Shown here: piece after piece, positions 37,687 to 46,259 of the stretch
Numbering within the stretch: the first letter of the stretch is position 1
Layout of the letters: each line of letters opens with the position of its first letter
Source of the DNA: CAVYWD01 sp963772225
GTDB taxonomy: Bacteria > Myxococcota > Myxococcia > Myxococcales > UBA5297
Assembly (NCBI GenBank): GCA_963772225.1
Contig: CAVYWD010000003.1
Coordinates: 620,001-684,000, forward strand
Direction: 5' to 3'
Length of the DNA: 64,000 bases
Position numbers and translations under genes: made by a program
Notes under the pieces: model-generated
The model's input: the letters and a program-made list of their open reading frames with translations, nothing else
The model's database searches: none
Told to the model about the DNA's origin: nothing

Positions 37687-38050
37687 CGTCGTGAGACTCC
37701 GCTGGCGGGCCACGCTCGGCCGCGCGCCTTCGTATTTGGAACTGCGGCGCCCTCTCTGTGACAATCCCGGGGCGCTGAAAGCGCGCCTTTGTAGGAGATG
37801 ATGGGGCGACTGTCAAGGCCCACGGGGCTTTCTCCGCCGCGGTCTGTCCGGCGCTCCCCCTGGTGGAGCAGGTGGCGAGCGCCCGGAGGACCCCGGCCGT
37901 GAGGCTAGGCTGCTGGTGAATACGCCATCGGCCGAGCGAGCGCAATCGAGTCGGATCGAATCCCAGGGAATCGCCTAGGGGGCGCCAGATTCGGTGGTCG
38001 AGTTGACCTGCGCTCGGCGGCCGGTATCCTCCCGCGGGCATCCGACGCCT

Positions 38051-38965
38051 ATGACTCCGCCCTCCAACGATCCCCACCCGCAGCGCGCGAAGGCCGACCT
38101 GGTCCTCCTGGTCGCCGCGCTCGGCTGGGCCCTGACCTTTCCTATCGCCAAGGGCGCCCTGGCCCACGTGAGCCCGGGGGCGTACCTCGCGACGCGCTTC
38201 GCCCTGGGCACGTTCGTGGCCGCGCTGCTCGCCCGGCGCTCGCTCGCCCACCTCCCGTCGCTGAAGTACGGGGCGCTGCTGGGGCTCGTCCTCTGGGTCG
38301 GCTTTGCGCTCAACACGTGGGGCCTGCGCTTCACGACCGCCACGCGCTCCGGGTTCGTGACGAGCCTCTGCGTCGTGCTGGTCCCGGTCCTGGGCGCGCT
38401 GGCCTTCTCGCAGCGGGTGGCGCCCTCGGCCTACGCCGGGGCTCTGCTCGCCGCCGCTGGCCTCTTCGTCATGAGCTCGCGCGCGCTTTTCCAGGGCGAC
38501 GCGTCGATCCTCGGCGACGCGCTGACCGTCGCGTCCGCGGTCGCCTACGCCTTCCACATTCTGCTCACCGGCCGCTTCGCGCCGAAGGTCGTGCCCGCCG
38601 CCGCGGTGGTGGGGCAGTCCGCCGTGGTCGCGCTCCTGTCGCTGGCGATGCTGCCTTTCGAAGAAGTGCGCCTGGACCCGAGGCCCTCGGTCGTCGCCAC
38701 GCTGTTGTTCACCGGCATCTTCGCCTCGGCGGTCTTCAACGCCATGCAGCTCTGGGCGCAGGCGCGCACGACGGCCGCGCGCGCGGCCATCCTCTTCACC
38801 CTCGAGCCGCTCCTTTCCGCGCTGTTCTCACGCGCTCTCCTCGGCGAGCCCATGACGGTGGAGACCTGGTTCGGCGGGGCGCTCATCGTCGCGGGCATTC
38901 TCTTTTCGGAGCTCGCTCCTTGGCTCGGCCGGCGGGCGGGGATCGAGGCGGAGCCCGCCGAATGA
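38051..38965 (+). CDS. EamA/DMT-superfamily transporter
   Basis: 304 residues with ten hydrophobic segments in two repeats, each EamA-like: LVLLVAALGWALTFPIAKGA near the start, and AILFTLEPLLSALFSRALLG in the second half. These carriers export or import small metabolites (amino acids, nucleotide-sugar precursors); substrate unknown. The ATG of the next gene overlaps its stop (ATGA). Confidence 0.85.
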   Translation: MTPPSNDPHPQRAKADLVLLVAALGWALTFPIAKGALAHVSPGAYLATRFALGTFVAALLARRSLAHLPSLKYGALLGLVLWVGFALNTWGLRFTTATRSGFVTSLCVVLVPVLGALAFSQRVAPSAYAGALLAAAGLFVMSSRALFQGDASILGDALTVASAVAYAFHILLTGRFAPKVVPAAAVVGQSAVVALLSLAMLPFEEVRLDPRPSVVATLLFTGIFASAVFNAMQLWAQARTTAARAAILFTLEPLLSALFSRALLGEPMTVETWFGGALIVAGILFSELAPWLGRRAGIEAEPAE

Positions 38966-39966
38966 TCGCCCCGGCGAGGTCGCGGGGGGCGTTTGGCGCC
39001 GCCGTCGAGATCGACGGCCCCGGAATGCGCCTGCGCGGCACGCAGCTCTTCCTCGACTCGCCGAGGCCCGCCGAGCTGGCCTTCGTCTCGCACGCGCACT
39101 CGGATCACACGGCGAGGCATCGCCAGGTCATCGCCACCGCGGCCACGCTGGAGCTCCTCAGCCGTCGCGTCGGGGCGCCGCAGGTGCCGTTTCCCGCGCC
39201 GTTCCGAAAGCCGTTCTTCATCGGCGCGCTCGAGCTGGAGCTCTTTCCCTCGGGAGACGCGTTGGGTGCGGCGCAGCTTCGGGCCACGGTCAACGGGCAG
39301 CGCATCGTGTACACCGGAGACCTGAACCCGGCGGGGAGCCTCACCGCCGAGCCGTGCGAGGTCGCCGCCTGTGACGTGCTCGTCATCGAGAGCACCTTCG
39401 GCCGGCCGTGCTATCGGTTCCCGCCGCGCGAGGAGGTCTACGAGCAGGTGCGGGCCTTCGCGCGGGGCGCGCTCGCCGACGGGCAGACGCCGGTGTTTTT
39501 GGCGTATCCGCTCGGAAAGAGCCAAGAGGCGATCCGCCTGCTCGTCTCCGGCGGGTTCTCGGTGGCGGCGCACGCCAGCATCGCGGACATTTGCGACATT
39601 TACGCGAGGCATGGCTGCGCGCTGCCGCATCGGCGCTTCGACGGGACGGCGCGGCCCGGGGAGGCGCTGGTCTTCCCGCCGCACCTCGCGCGGTCGCGCG
39701 CGCTGGCGAAGCTCGGGTCGGTGCGCACGGCCGTGCTCACCGGGTGGGCGCTCGATTCGGGCGCCCAGTATCGATATGGCGCGCAGGCGGCGATTCCGCT
39801 TTCGGACCACGCCGATTTCGATGGCCTCGTGGAATATGTTCGCCGGAGCGGGGCGCGAAGGGTTGTTACGGTGCACGGGTTTGCGAAGGAGCTGGCGGCG
39901 TGGCTTCGCGACCATGGGGTGGAGGCGCGGCCGCTCGAGGAGCCGCGGCAGTTGGAGTTATTTTGA
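38962..39966 (+). CDS. Metallo-beta-lactamase-fold exonuclease-like protein
   Basis: 334 residues. It has the metal box FVSHAHSDHTARH (HxHxDH), then RIVYTGDLNPAGSL, LVIESTFGRPCYRF, a beta-CASP-like insert, and the distal SDHADFDGLVEYV and VTVHG motifs. This pattern belongs to the beta-CASP nucleases, including the small bacterial DNA-ligase-associated exonucleases. No ligase gene is adjacent, so a repair role is an inference. It overlaps the transporter by four bases. Confidence 0.82.
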   Translation: MIAPARSRGAFGAAVEIDGPGMRLRGTQLFLDSPRPAELAFVSHAHSDHTARHRQVIATAATLELLSRRVGAPQVPFPAPFRKPFFIGALELELFPSGDALGAAQLRATVNGQRIVYTGDLNPAGSLTAEPCEVAACDVLVIESTFGRPCYRFPPREEVYEQVRAFARGALADGQTPVFLAYPLGKSQEAIRLLVSGGFSVAAHASIADICDIYARHGCALPHRRFDGTARPGEALVFPPHLARSRALAKLGSVRTAVLTGWALDSGAQYRYGAQAAIPLSDHADFDGLVEYVRRSGARRVVTVHGFAKELAAWLRDHGVEARPLEEPRQLELF

Positions 39967-40071
39967 GGTGGTGGGCGAGGGGAGGGAATGCCTCCGGAAT
40001 AGATCGGCCATCGGCGACGCGGTGGCGCGGAGGCGATCGTGACGGTGCCGGGGCGGATTTGACCTGAGCGC

Positions 40072-41046
40072 TCATTTGCCCGCGTTGGCTCCTGATGCAT
40101 CAGAGGACGCAGGGGCTATGGGGGCCTTCTGACGTTGCAGCTCCTCGAGGGCCTCTATGCCATTTCGCACAGCTTTTAGGACTCGTTGAGCTTCCTCACG
40201 CCTGCTGGCGTCCCTTTCATTCGCGAAGCGCTGCCGAAGCGAATAGAGTTCAGGGAGAAAGTCGTACCTGTTGTGCTCGATCAAATCATATTGACAAAGG
40301 CACTCGATGATACTGGCCTCGAGGGATCCCTTAAGAGACGTCCGCAAAATGCGATTTGTGATTGGGTTGTCGTGCCACGTCTGGGCATCGATGATGGCCT
40401 GTCGTGCTCCCGTGTCCGTTTCCTCCGGAAGCCTCCTGCCGAGCGCGATTGCCTCCTCCAAAGTTGGATGGTATCGACTTACGAAGCCCATAGCGTACCT
40501 GCGGACCTCTTCGTCCCGCTCGGTCATCGCTCGCTCGAAAAGCACCCTCTTCAAATGAGCCGTTGCGCGGCTTTTCCTGCCTTGAACCCAAATGCCCCAT
40601 CCATAGGGCCCGCTCAATCTAACTATTTCCTCCGGTCGCAATCCCTTCCCTCGAGAGATTAGGTATTCTTCAAAACGCTCCCAATTCAATTTGACCATCC
40701 ACCCGAACATGGCCGCCCCCCACTTTCCGCTCCTCATGCTCTGTTCGGCCAGGTGCTCGAACTTCTGATTGCTGGTGACGCCTTCGCAATCCAAGAATCG
40801 AGCCATTGCGCACGACAATGCAGCCGAGTCGAGTCGGTCCTCATTGAAGAGCTCGAATTCCTGTTCCTTGCCCGGCAGGTATCTTTCCTCGCAGCGCATG
40901 GAGCGCCACTGCTCCCCCCTTAACGCTGAGACGCTCTCGGTGTCGCGCTCCCTTCCCGACTCGAGGGCGCCGGGGGCTGCAAACGAATCTGTGCATGACC
41001 AAACTACAAGGAGCCAAGCCGCCGAAGCAAGGCGCAAACAATCCAT
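40072..41046 (-). CDS. Lipoprotein-like exported protein, third gene of accessory operon
   Basis: 324 residues from ATG at 41046 with AAGGAG upstream, 13 bases after the stop of the 1,098-aa gene. Signal MDCLRLASAAWLLVVWSC could be lipidated at Cys18. The mature part is helical with several about 35-residue pairs (for example DEEVRRYAMGFVSRYHPTLE, ASIIECLCQYDLIEHNRYDF) reminiscent of HEAT-like stacking. No family recognised. Base composition is much less GC-rich than the neighbours at 34-39 kb. By position and export it could protect against, or help present, the upstream protein. Confidence 0.7.
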   Translation of the reverse strand: MDCLRLASAAWLLVVWSCTDSFAAPGALESGRERDTESVSALRGEQWRSMRCEERYLPGKEQEFELFNEDRLDSAALSCAMARFLDCEGVTSNQKFEHLAEQSMRSGKWGAAMFGWMVKLNWERFEEYLISRGKGLRPEEIVRLSGPYGWGIWVQGRKSRATAHLKRVLFERAMTERDEEVRRYAMGFVSRYHPTLEEAIALGRRLPEETDTGARQAIIDAQTWHDNPITNRILRTSLKGSLEASIIECLCQYDLIEHNRYDFLPELYSLRQRFANERDASRREEAQRVLKAVRNGIEALEELQRQKAPIAPASSDASGANAGK

Positions 41047-41059
41047 GTGTTTCTCCTTC

Positions 41060-44000
41060 TCATTTCAATACGACAAATTCAGAGCAATGCACAAACAGCC
41101 GTTTCGGGTCGCAAGGGGTGGCAAGGCAACTTGCCACGGTTGGATTGTTCAGGCCGCCATGGCCTGAATCTAAGGTGAGGTAGGCCCGAAATTCGTCGTT
41201 CCAGCTTCCCGAACGATTCGCATCCGGGAATACGATGAGCTTGTCATCATTCGTCGGATGATAAGGGCACCATCCCCAATTCATCTGCATGACATTCCCG
41301 CATGCCGGACAAATAATCTCGGTCGAGCTCAGGTACTGCCACAAGTGGACCGTCGTCAGCAGATACTCCAACTCCTTAGCCTCGGCGTCGGTGCGCACCA
41401 TGCCCTTTCCGACCAACCCGCTGCGCCGGCCGGACACCTCCGCAAGCCTGCCTGCATGCGCCACGAGGAATCCCTTGAGATTCTCATTGAACGGAATCCC
41501 TTGAAGGTGGGCCGGCTCGGAGATCCACCGAAGGTGGTCCTCAAGAGTGCGCTCATCGCCGGAATCGGCCAGCTTCTTGTACTCGTGGAGCTTCAACAGA
41601 TACTCTCTGCGCAGGTCCTGTAATGAGCAGCTCTTATTCGGTTCCGAGCGCTCGAGAAGCCCGCCTCGGGGGCCGAAGCAATACGTGAACGGCGTTCGTG
41701 TGCCGGTCGGCAGGTCGACTGCCCGCACAAAAAATGCATCGAGGGCTTCCTCCTCCAGCGGCGGCGATGCCGTGATTCCCTTGGAATCGGCCTGGAGCTT
41801 CCACTCCCGCCTCAGGACGCGCAGGAGGATGAGCTCTTCCTTGACGAATGGGCTCTTCTGGAGCTCCGCAGCCCGTTTCAAGGGGCTGACCTCCGCGCCG
41901 ATCTTCTTGCGCAGGTCCGCCAAGTCGCCATCGAGCTTGTCGAGAAAACTTCCTGCCGCCTTGGAATCCGAGAGCAACGTTCCAACCGCGCCAGGCAATT
42001 TGATGTTGCGAAGCTTCAGCAGTTCGGTGAGAAGCGTCTTCACCACTTCGCTCCCCGTCTCGATCGCCTTGCCGCGCGGAAAGGCCTTCGTATTGTCGGA
42101 GAAATACTCTACCAACTTCGTTCCCAACTCCCAAGTCGCTCCCGCGGCGGAGCCGTAGGTGGGCAAGAAGGCGAGGATGAACTTTCCCTCGGCAGAGGCC
42201 GCGGTGTATTCAAATTTGGAAATATCGGCGGCAGCCAGGCGCGCCCGAGTCTCGAGCGGCGTTGACGACTCCAGGGTGATCAACGGGTTCCCCGTGAAGA
42301 GCCCGTCGTAGGGCAAGCCTTTGCTATCCGTGGCTCGATAGGTGACCACAGACGGGCTTCCAGCCATCTGGAGCTCGACCGCGCGACACTCGCGACGGCT
42401 CGGGTCCTTTTCTCCCGCGACAACGCCGAGTATGTTGAGGTTGGTCGGCTTATTCTCCACGCTCCCGTTCGGGTGCAGGGTGATCCACAGGCGCCCACCG
42501 CGCGGGCTCGTCAAATAGAGTAGAACGAGATGCTTTCCCTTCTTTCCGCACCTGGCATCCAGGAAGGGGAACGGCATCGCCATTCGGAAGAGGTTGCTTG
42601 AATTCGGAGAATCCCAAATCGATTCCGGGCTCCACAACGTCAGAGCGAGCGACATCGAATCGGCGGGTTTCCCCGATTTCCAAGCGTTGAGGAGCTTGTC
42701 GCCCTCTGCGGCGCGAAGGTCTCGCTCCAGCTCATAGCTGAGCAAGACCGGGCGATGAGCGTAGGGGTGAGCCTGCCAGTCGCTGTCGGCCGGGTCTCCC
42801 TCGACCTTTATCTTCGTGTGAAGCCAATTTGGGAGGAAATCCTGGTTTCCTCCGGGAAAGGGAAACCCCTTCCCGAGCCGCGCTACGTATTGGCCACTCT
42901 CGCAGGAGAGATTCATTTGGGGCGTCGAAATGGTCTCGTAGTCGGAGAGGTCGACTTCCTTCTGTTCGAGGACGTTGAATACGGCGACCGTCTGCCCCAT
43001 CGTGTTGGCGTCGGGAACATGATCCCTGTAGTCGCCGAGAAAGTCGAACGAAAGAATCGGGAGCTTGGAGGCCTTGTCGTACTTTCCGCTGGTGAACCGC
43101 TGAAGACTCTTCGGTTCGACGACCGAGTTTGGAGGCGGCTGCGGCTCGCGGGCTTTTCCGACGACCACCTCGGGCTCGATGGCATTCAGCCACTGCGCGA
43201 ACGAGCCCTCTCGGAAGAGGTACTGATCCTCATAGGAGTTCTGAAGCTCGTTGATCGCAAACGGGTACGAACGATCAAGGAAATCGATGCCTCCCGGTAC
43301 CGCGGGCCGAGCGCCCGCCTTGCCTTGGACAATGACAACGTCCGTGGTGAGGACCTTCGGCTCGGGTGTCCGAGAATACGAGGTCACCATCTTCTCGAGA
43401 AAGCCCTGGAGGTCCACGTAACGATGCAGGAAGTTGTTTCGGTAATAGGTCTCGAGGTTGTTGCTGCACAGGCCGATGGAGCCCATCTGAGCCCCGATTT
43501 CGATCTTGGTGAACGGCAGATACTTGCTGAATCGCAGGGAGTTCTTCGTGGGCTCGTCATAGACGAACGGGTCGCGGCATCCGGGCGGCGAGGCCACCTG
43601 ATAGTCCCCTCGGTGCTTCATCCGTTTGTCTCTCTCGAAGAAGGCGAGGAGCTGCCGGAGCGAGGCCCCGTTCCTCAGGAAGTCCATCCGCGCGTCCCGC
43701 TTTTCGATCTGAAGTCCGCCTTTGCCATCGGTTCCCCAAAACCCCTCCGCGTACTTCGCCTTCGTGTGCAGCGAGATCAGCCACGCCCACGCGAGAACCC
43801 GTTTGGTGTAGCTCGGAAGCTGATCCAGGTCCCAAAGGTCGTGGTCCTCGATCGGCGCCTCGAAGCACAAATGGTGCAGGCTATGGCCCGCCTCCGCAAG
43901 GAGCGTCGTGACGGTGAGGTCCGGCGGATTCGCCGGCGGATTGGCCTTTCTCGTGGTGACGCACTGGCGATGCGTGACCTTCGATTGCCCGAGGTCGAGG

Positions 44001-44356
44001 CCGCCGATGGCCACTTCCACCGAGAAGGAGAGAAGCTCCTCGTCGACCTCGACGTGCTCCAAGCCGTTCTCATCGTACGCGGAGGCTACACGGGCCGCGT
44101 CGACCGCGAAGAGGTCGACGACGATCTTGATGTCCTCGCGGACGAGGCTGTTCCCGGCGTTGACTCCGACGAGATCCTCCACAAGCAAGTGGAGATAGAC
44201 GGGGTCTCGAGAGCGGTAGCCGCCGTAGATGACGACCTCCTCGGGCACGTCGCGGTCGAGCTCCGCGCGGTTCAGCGGCGCCTGGCTCTTGTGGAAGTAC
44301 GCGTTGAGAACCTTGGGCTGTCCCTCGTTGATAACGTACATGTTGAAAGATGCCAT
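41060..44356 (-). CDS. 1,098-aa protein of unknown function (effector-like)
   Basis: From ATG at 44356, three bases after the upstream stop, with a GGGAGGTAGATC ribosome site inside the preceding gene. No signal peptide. The N-terminal third has mixed alpha/beta character; LLAEAGHSLHHLCFEAPIED at about 150 and a Cys/Trp-rich patch at 240-330 are notable. The C-terminus carries a putative zinc site C1016-x2-C1019-x10-C1030-x2-H1033 (CPACG, WCPYH) followed by more Cys. I recognise no domain. Size, missing signal, partner genes and composition resemble large delivered effectors, but nothing proves it. Confidence 0.75.
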   Translation of the reverse strand: MASFNMYVINEGQPKVLNAYFHKSQAPLNRAELDRDVPEEVVIYGGYRSRDPVYLHLLVEDLVGVNAGNSLVREDIKIVVDLFAVDAARVASAYDENGLEHVEVDEELLSFSVEVAIGGLDLGQSKVTHRQCVTTRKANPPANPPDLTVTTLLAEAGHSLHHLCFEAPIEDHDLWDLDQLPSYTKRVLAWAWLISLHTKAKYAEGFWGTDGKGGLQIEKRDARMDFLRNGASLRQLLAFFERDKRMKHRGDYQVASPPGCRDPFVYDEPTKNSLRFSKYLPFTKIEIGAQMGSIGLCSNNLETYYRNNFLHRYVDLQGFLEKMVTSYSRTPEPKVLTTDVVIVQGKAGARPAVPGGIDFLDRSYPFAINELQNSYEDQYLFREGSFAQWLNAIEPEVVVGKAREPQPPPNSVVEPKSLQRFTSGKYDKASKLPILSFDFLGDYRDHVPDANTMGQTVAVFNVLEQKEVDLSDYETISTPQMNLSCESGQYVARLGKGFPFPGGNQDFLPNWLHTKIKVEGDPADSDWQAHPYAHRPVLLSYELERDLRAAEGDKLLNAWKSGKPADSMSLALTLWSPESIWDSPNSSNLFRMAMPFPFLDARCGKKGKHLVLLYLTSPRGGRLWITLHPNGSVENKPTNLNILGVVAGEKDPSRRECRAVELQMAGSPSVVTYRATDSKGLPYDGLFTGNPLITLESSTPLETRARLAAADISKFEYTAASAEGKFILAFLPTYGSAAGATWELGTKLVEYFSDNTKAFPRGKAIETGSEVVKTLLTELLKLRNIKLPGAVGTLLSDSKAAGSFLDKLDGDLADLRKKIGAEVSPLKRAAELQKSPFVKEELILLRVLRREWKLQADSKGITASPPLEEEALDAFFVRAVDLPTGTRTPFTYCFGPRGGLLERSEPNKSCSLQDLRREYLLKLHEYKKLADSGDERTLEDHLRWISEPAHLQGIPFNENLKGFLVAHAGRLAEVSGRRSGLVGKGMVRTDAEAKELEYLLTTVHLWQYLSSTEIICPACGNVMQMNWGWCPYHPTNDDKLIVFPDANRSGSWNDEFRAYLTLDSGHGGLNNPTVASCLATPCDPKRLFVHCSEFVVLK

Positions 44357-44359
44357 GAT

Positions 44360-45559
44360 CTACCTCCCTCCCTTTCCAAGATTCTTGAGAGTCCCGTGGA
44401 CCGGGAAATGCGCCTCGAAGCCTTCCTCCCACCGGAACGGCGCGGTGAGCCAGCCGTCTGAATCGGTCTGACCCGCGTGCAGCAGAGCGCCGTTCTTGAG
44501 GATCCGAAAGGCTTTTCGGGCGATGCCCTTCCGGTTCTGGTCGACGCAGATTGAGAACCGGAACGCCGGCGGCCGCACTCGGATCACGTGCGTCCGCGCC
44601 GGCGCCAGGTTCTGCGCCCTCCACTGGCGTGGCACGAAGAGGGTTCCCGGCAAGTCGTCGTCGTGGAAGACGTAGCTCTTACCGTCCGCCGACTTCTTGG
44701 TACATCCGACCTCCGCGGCCAGGCGCTCGTTGACCTCGTCACGGCTCCTGGTGCCGAAGTTGAATTGCGCGAGCTCCTGCCATGTGAGCCCGGCCTCTTG
44801 CGCGACGCCTTCCAGCGTCTCGCCGGAGCGAGCTCTCCTCGTCTCGACCCGGACGATGGCCTTGGGGGCCCGGCGCGGAGCGCCTCTCTTTCCTGCGGCC
44901 ATCAAAGAGTCCGACTCGGCCATTTCGGCGAAGTTGGCGCAGTCCGCGGCGGTCAGCCCCTTGAAGCTGCAGCGAGCCTCGCAAGGGCCCGGGGGAATCT
45001 CGAATCGCGCCAGGCCGTCCGCCCCGGTCTCGCGCATGCTGCGGCCGGCTCCGGCATTTCCAGGAACCTCGACCACCAGCGGAAGGCCAACGATGGGCTC
45101 GCCGCTGTCGTCCCACACGACCTGGATGCCGACCCAGCTCTGCTCCGGCAGCGGCGCGAGAAAAGGAGGTGGCGGGCGCTCCGGCTCTTTGGGAACGGGA
45201 GCGACAGGCGGATTGCGGTGAAGCACCACCCGGAACCTGTTGCTCACAACCGCGCTCCGAGCGAGGCTTTGAGCCAATTGGAAGTCATCGGCGTCGCCCT
45301 GGCTCCAGGGGTGAATTTCTCGGAGCTCATAAGTGGCAAATCTTCGAACTGTGAAGGCCGAGGATGGGTCCATGAGCAGCCTGATGAAGAACCGCTCCGC
45401 ATCTTCGACATCGAAGAACCGGCGCTCCTCGGCTCTCGCCTCCTCCTCCGGGTCGAGCTTGTCGGCGTCCAGGAACTCCAGCGACCTGAGCCGGAGCTCG
45501 TAGCGCTCGCCGAGATGGAAGATTGTCGGCCAACAAATCAACTTTCGCGGCCGATTCAT
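44360..45559 (-). CDS. LysM/Ig-like adaptor protein
   Basis: 399 residues from ATG at 45559 (GGAGG upstream); a longer upstream frame is unsupported. An N-terminal acidic domain leads to an Ig-like unit (SWVGIQVVWDDSGEPIVGLP ... TGADGLARFEIPPG, about 145-205). A LysM-like repeat follows (RRARSGETLEGVAQEAGLTW then QELAQFNFG, about 240-275). A second Ig-like unit closes it (FRILKNGALLHAGQTDSDGW). This combination is common in proteins encoded with contractile-injection spikes and toxins, where it links cargo to the tip. No VgrG or PAAR is in the window. Confidence 0.75.
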   Translation of the reverse strand: MNRPRKLICWPTIFHLGERYELRLRSLEFLDADKLDPEEEARAEERRFFDVEDAERFFIRLLMDPSSAFTVRRFATYELREIHPWSQGDADDFQLAQSLARSAVVSNRFRVVLHRNPPVAPVPKEPERPPPPFLAPLPEQSWVGIQVVWDDSGEPIVGLPLVVEVPGNAGAGRSMRETGADGLARFEIPPGPCEARCSFKGLTAADCANFAEMAESDSLMAAGKRGAPRRAPKAIVRVETRRARSGETLEGVAQEAGLTWQELAQFNFGTRSRDEVNERLAAEVGCTKKSADGKSYVFHDDDLPGTLFVPRQWRAQNLAPARTHVIRVRPPAFRFSICVDQNRKGIARKAFRILKNGALLHAGQTDSDGWLTAPFRWEEGFEAHFPVHGTLKNLGKGGR

Positions 45560-45843
45560 GCGCCACCTCCCGCGGTGCCCCTCGGATTCGAGTGGTCCCG
45601 GGGCTCGCCCCGGAAGACGCGCAGCTCGAAGCGGGTTGCTTGGACGACCATGAACACCCCTCCGGTTCGTCGCGGTCGATATGAAACCCTGATTTCGGTA
45701 GCAACGTCGGTGGCGGTCTGTCAAGGAACGAGGCCGCTTGCTACATGGCGTCGCGTCCAGAACCGAGAACGCCCCGGCGCGGTCACATAGGGGGCGAAGA
45801 CGTTCGCGGCTTCTCCCCGACGCGCCGAGGCGCGCGGGGTCGA

Positions 45844-45903
45844 GTGTTCCATGGCGGAACAGCGGGTGTTCCGTGGCGAGACAGAGGTGTTCCGGGGCGG
45901 AAC
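45844..45903 (+). repeat. Three phased GTGTTCC...GGCG(G)AAC repeats
   Basis: Seventeen-base units begin at 45844, 45866 and 45887: GTGTTCCATGGCGGAAC, GTGTTCCGTGGCGAGAC and GTGTTCCGGGGCGGAAC. Units 1 and 3 have dyad symmetry (GTTCC-N5-GGAAC). Spacing of 22 and 21 bases is two helical turns, as in operator arrays. They lie in the 700-base gap between the divergent LysM operon (start 45559) and the DUF1554 lipoprotein gene (start 46260). The rest of that gap shows no gene. Confidence 0.7.
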
Positions 45904-46259
45904 GCCTTCGGAACGCATCGGCCGACGGTGCCGAAGGGAGCCGCGCGGGGCATAGGTCCAAGACTTGCTGGATTCGCAGGCTTTCGGGAGGCGCATCGCG
46001 GGAGGCAGGCCCACAAAGACTGGCTATCGCACGCTCAGTGTGGTAGATGGCGCTGTCGAAAACAATGCGGAGGCTTTGTCTGGCGGTGGCGAGCGAGCAT
46101 GGTTGCCTCGTTCGACAGCGCCGGCGGCGCAGGCAATCGACTCGGAGCGGGTGGTACGAGTAGCTCAGTGCTGGTTCTGATGTGGAACGAGAGGCAATGC
46201 CAAGCCAAGCAAGACCATGGCAGAAGATACGTGAGAACGATGCGAATCGGGAGGTGGAA

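Noticed and set aside
46150..46185. GTAGCTCAGTGCTGGTTC resembling a tRNA D-arm
   Set aside because: No matching acceptor stem or T-arm within 90 bases.
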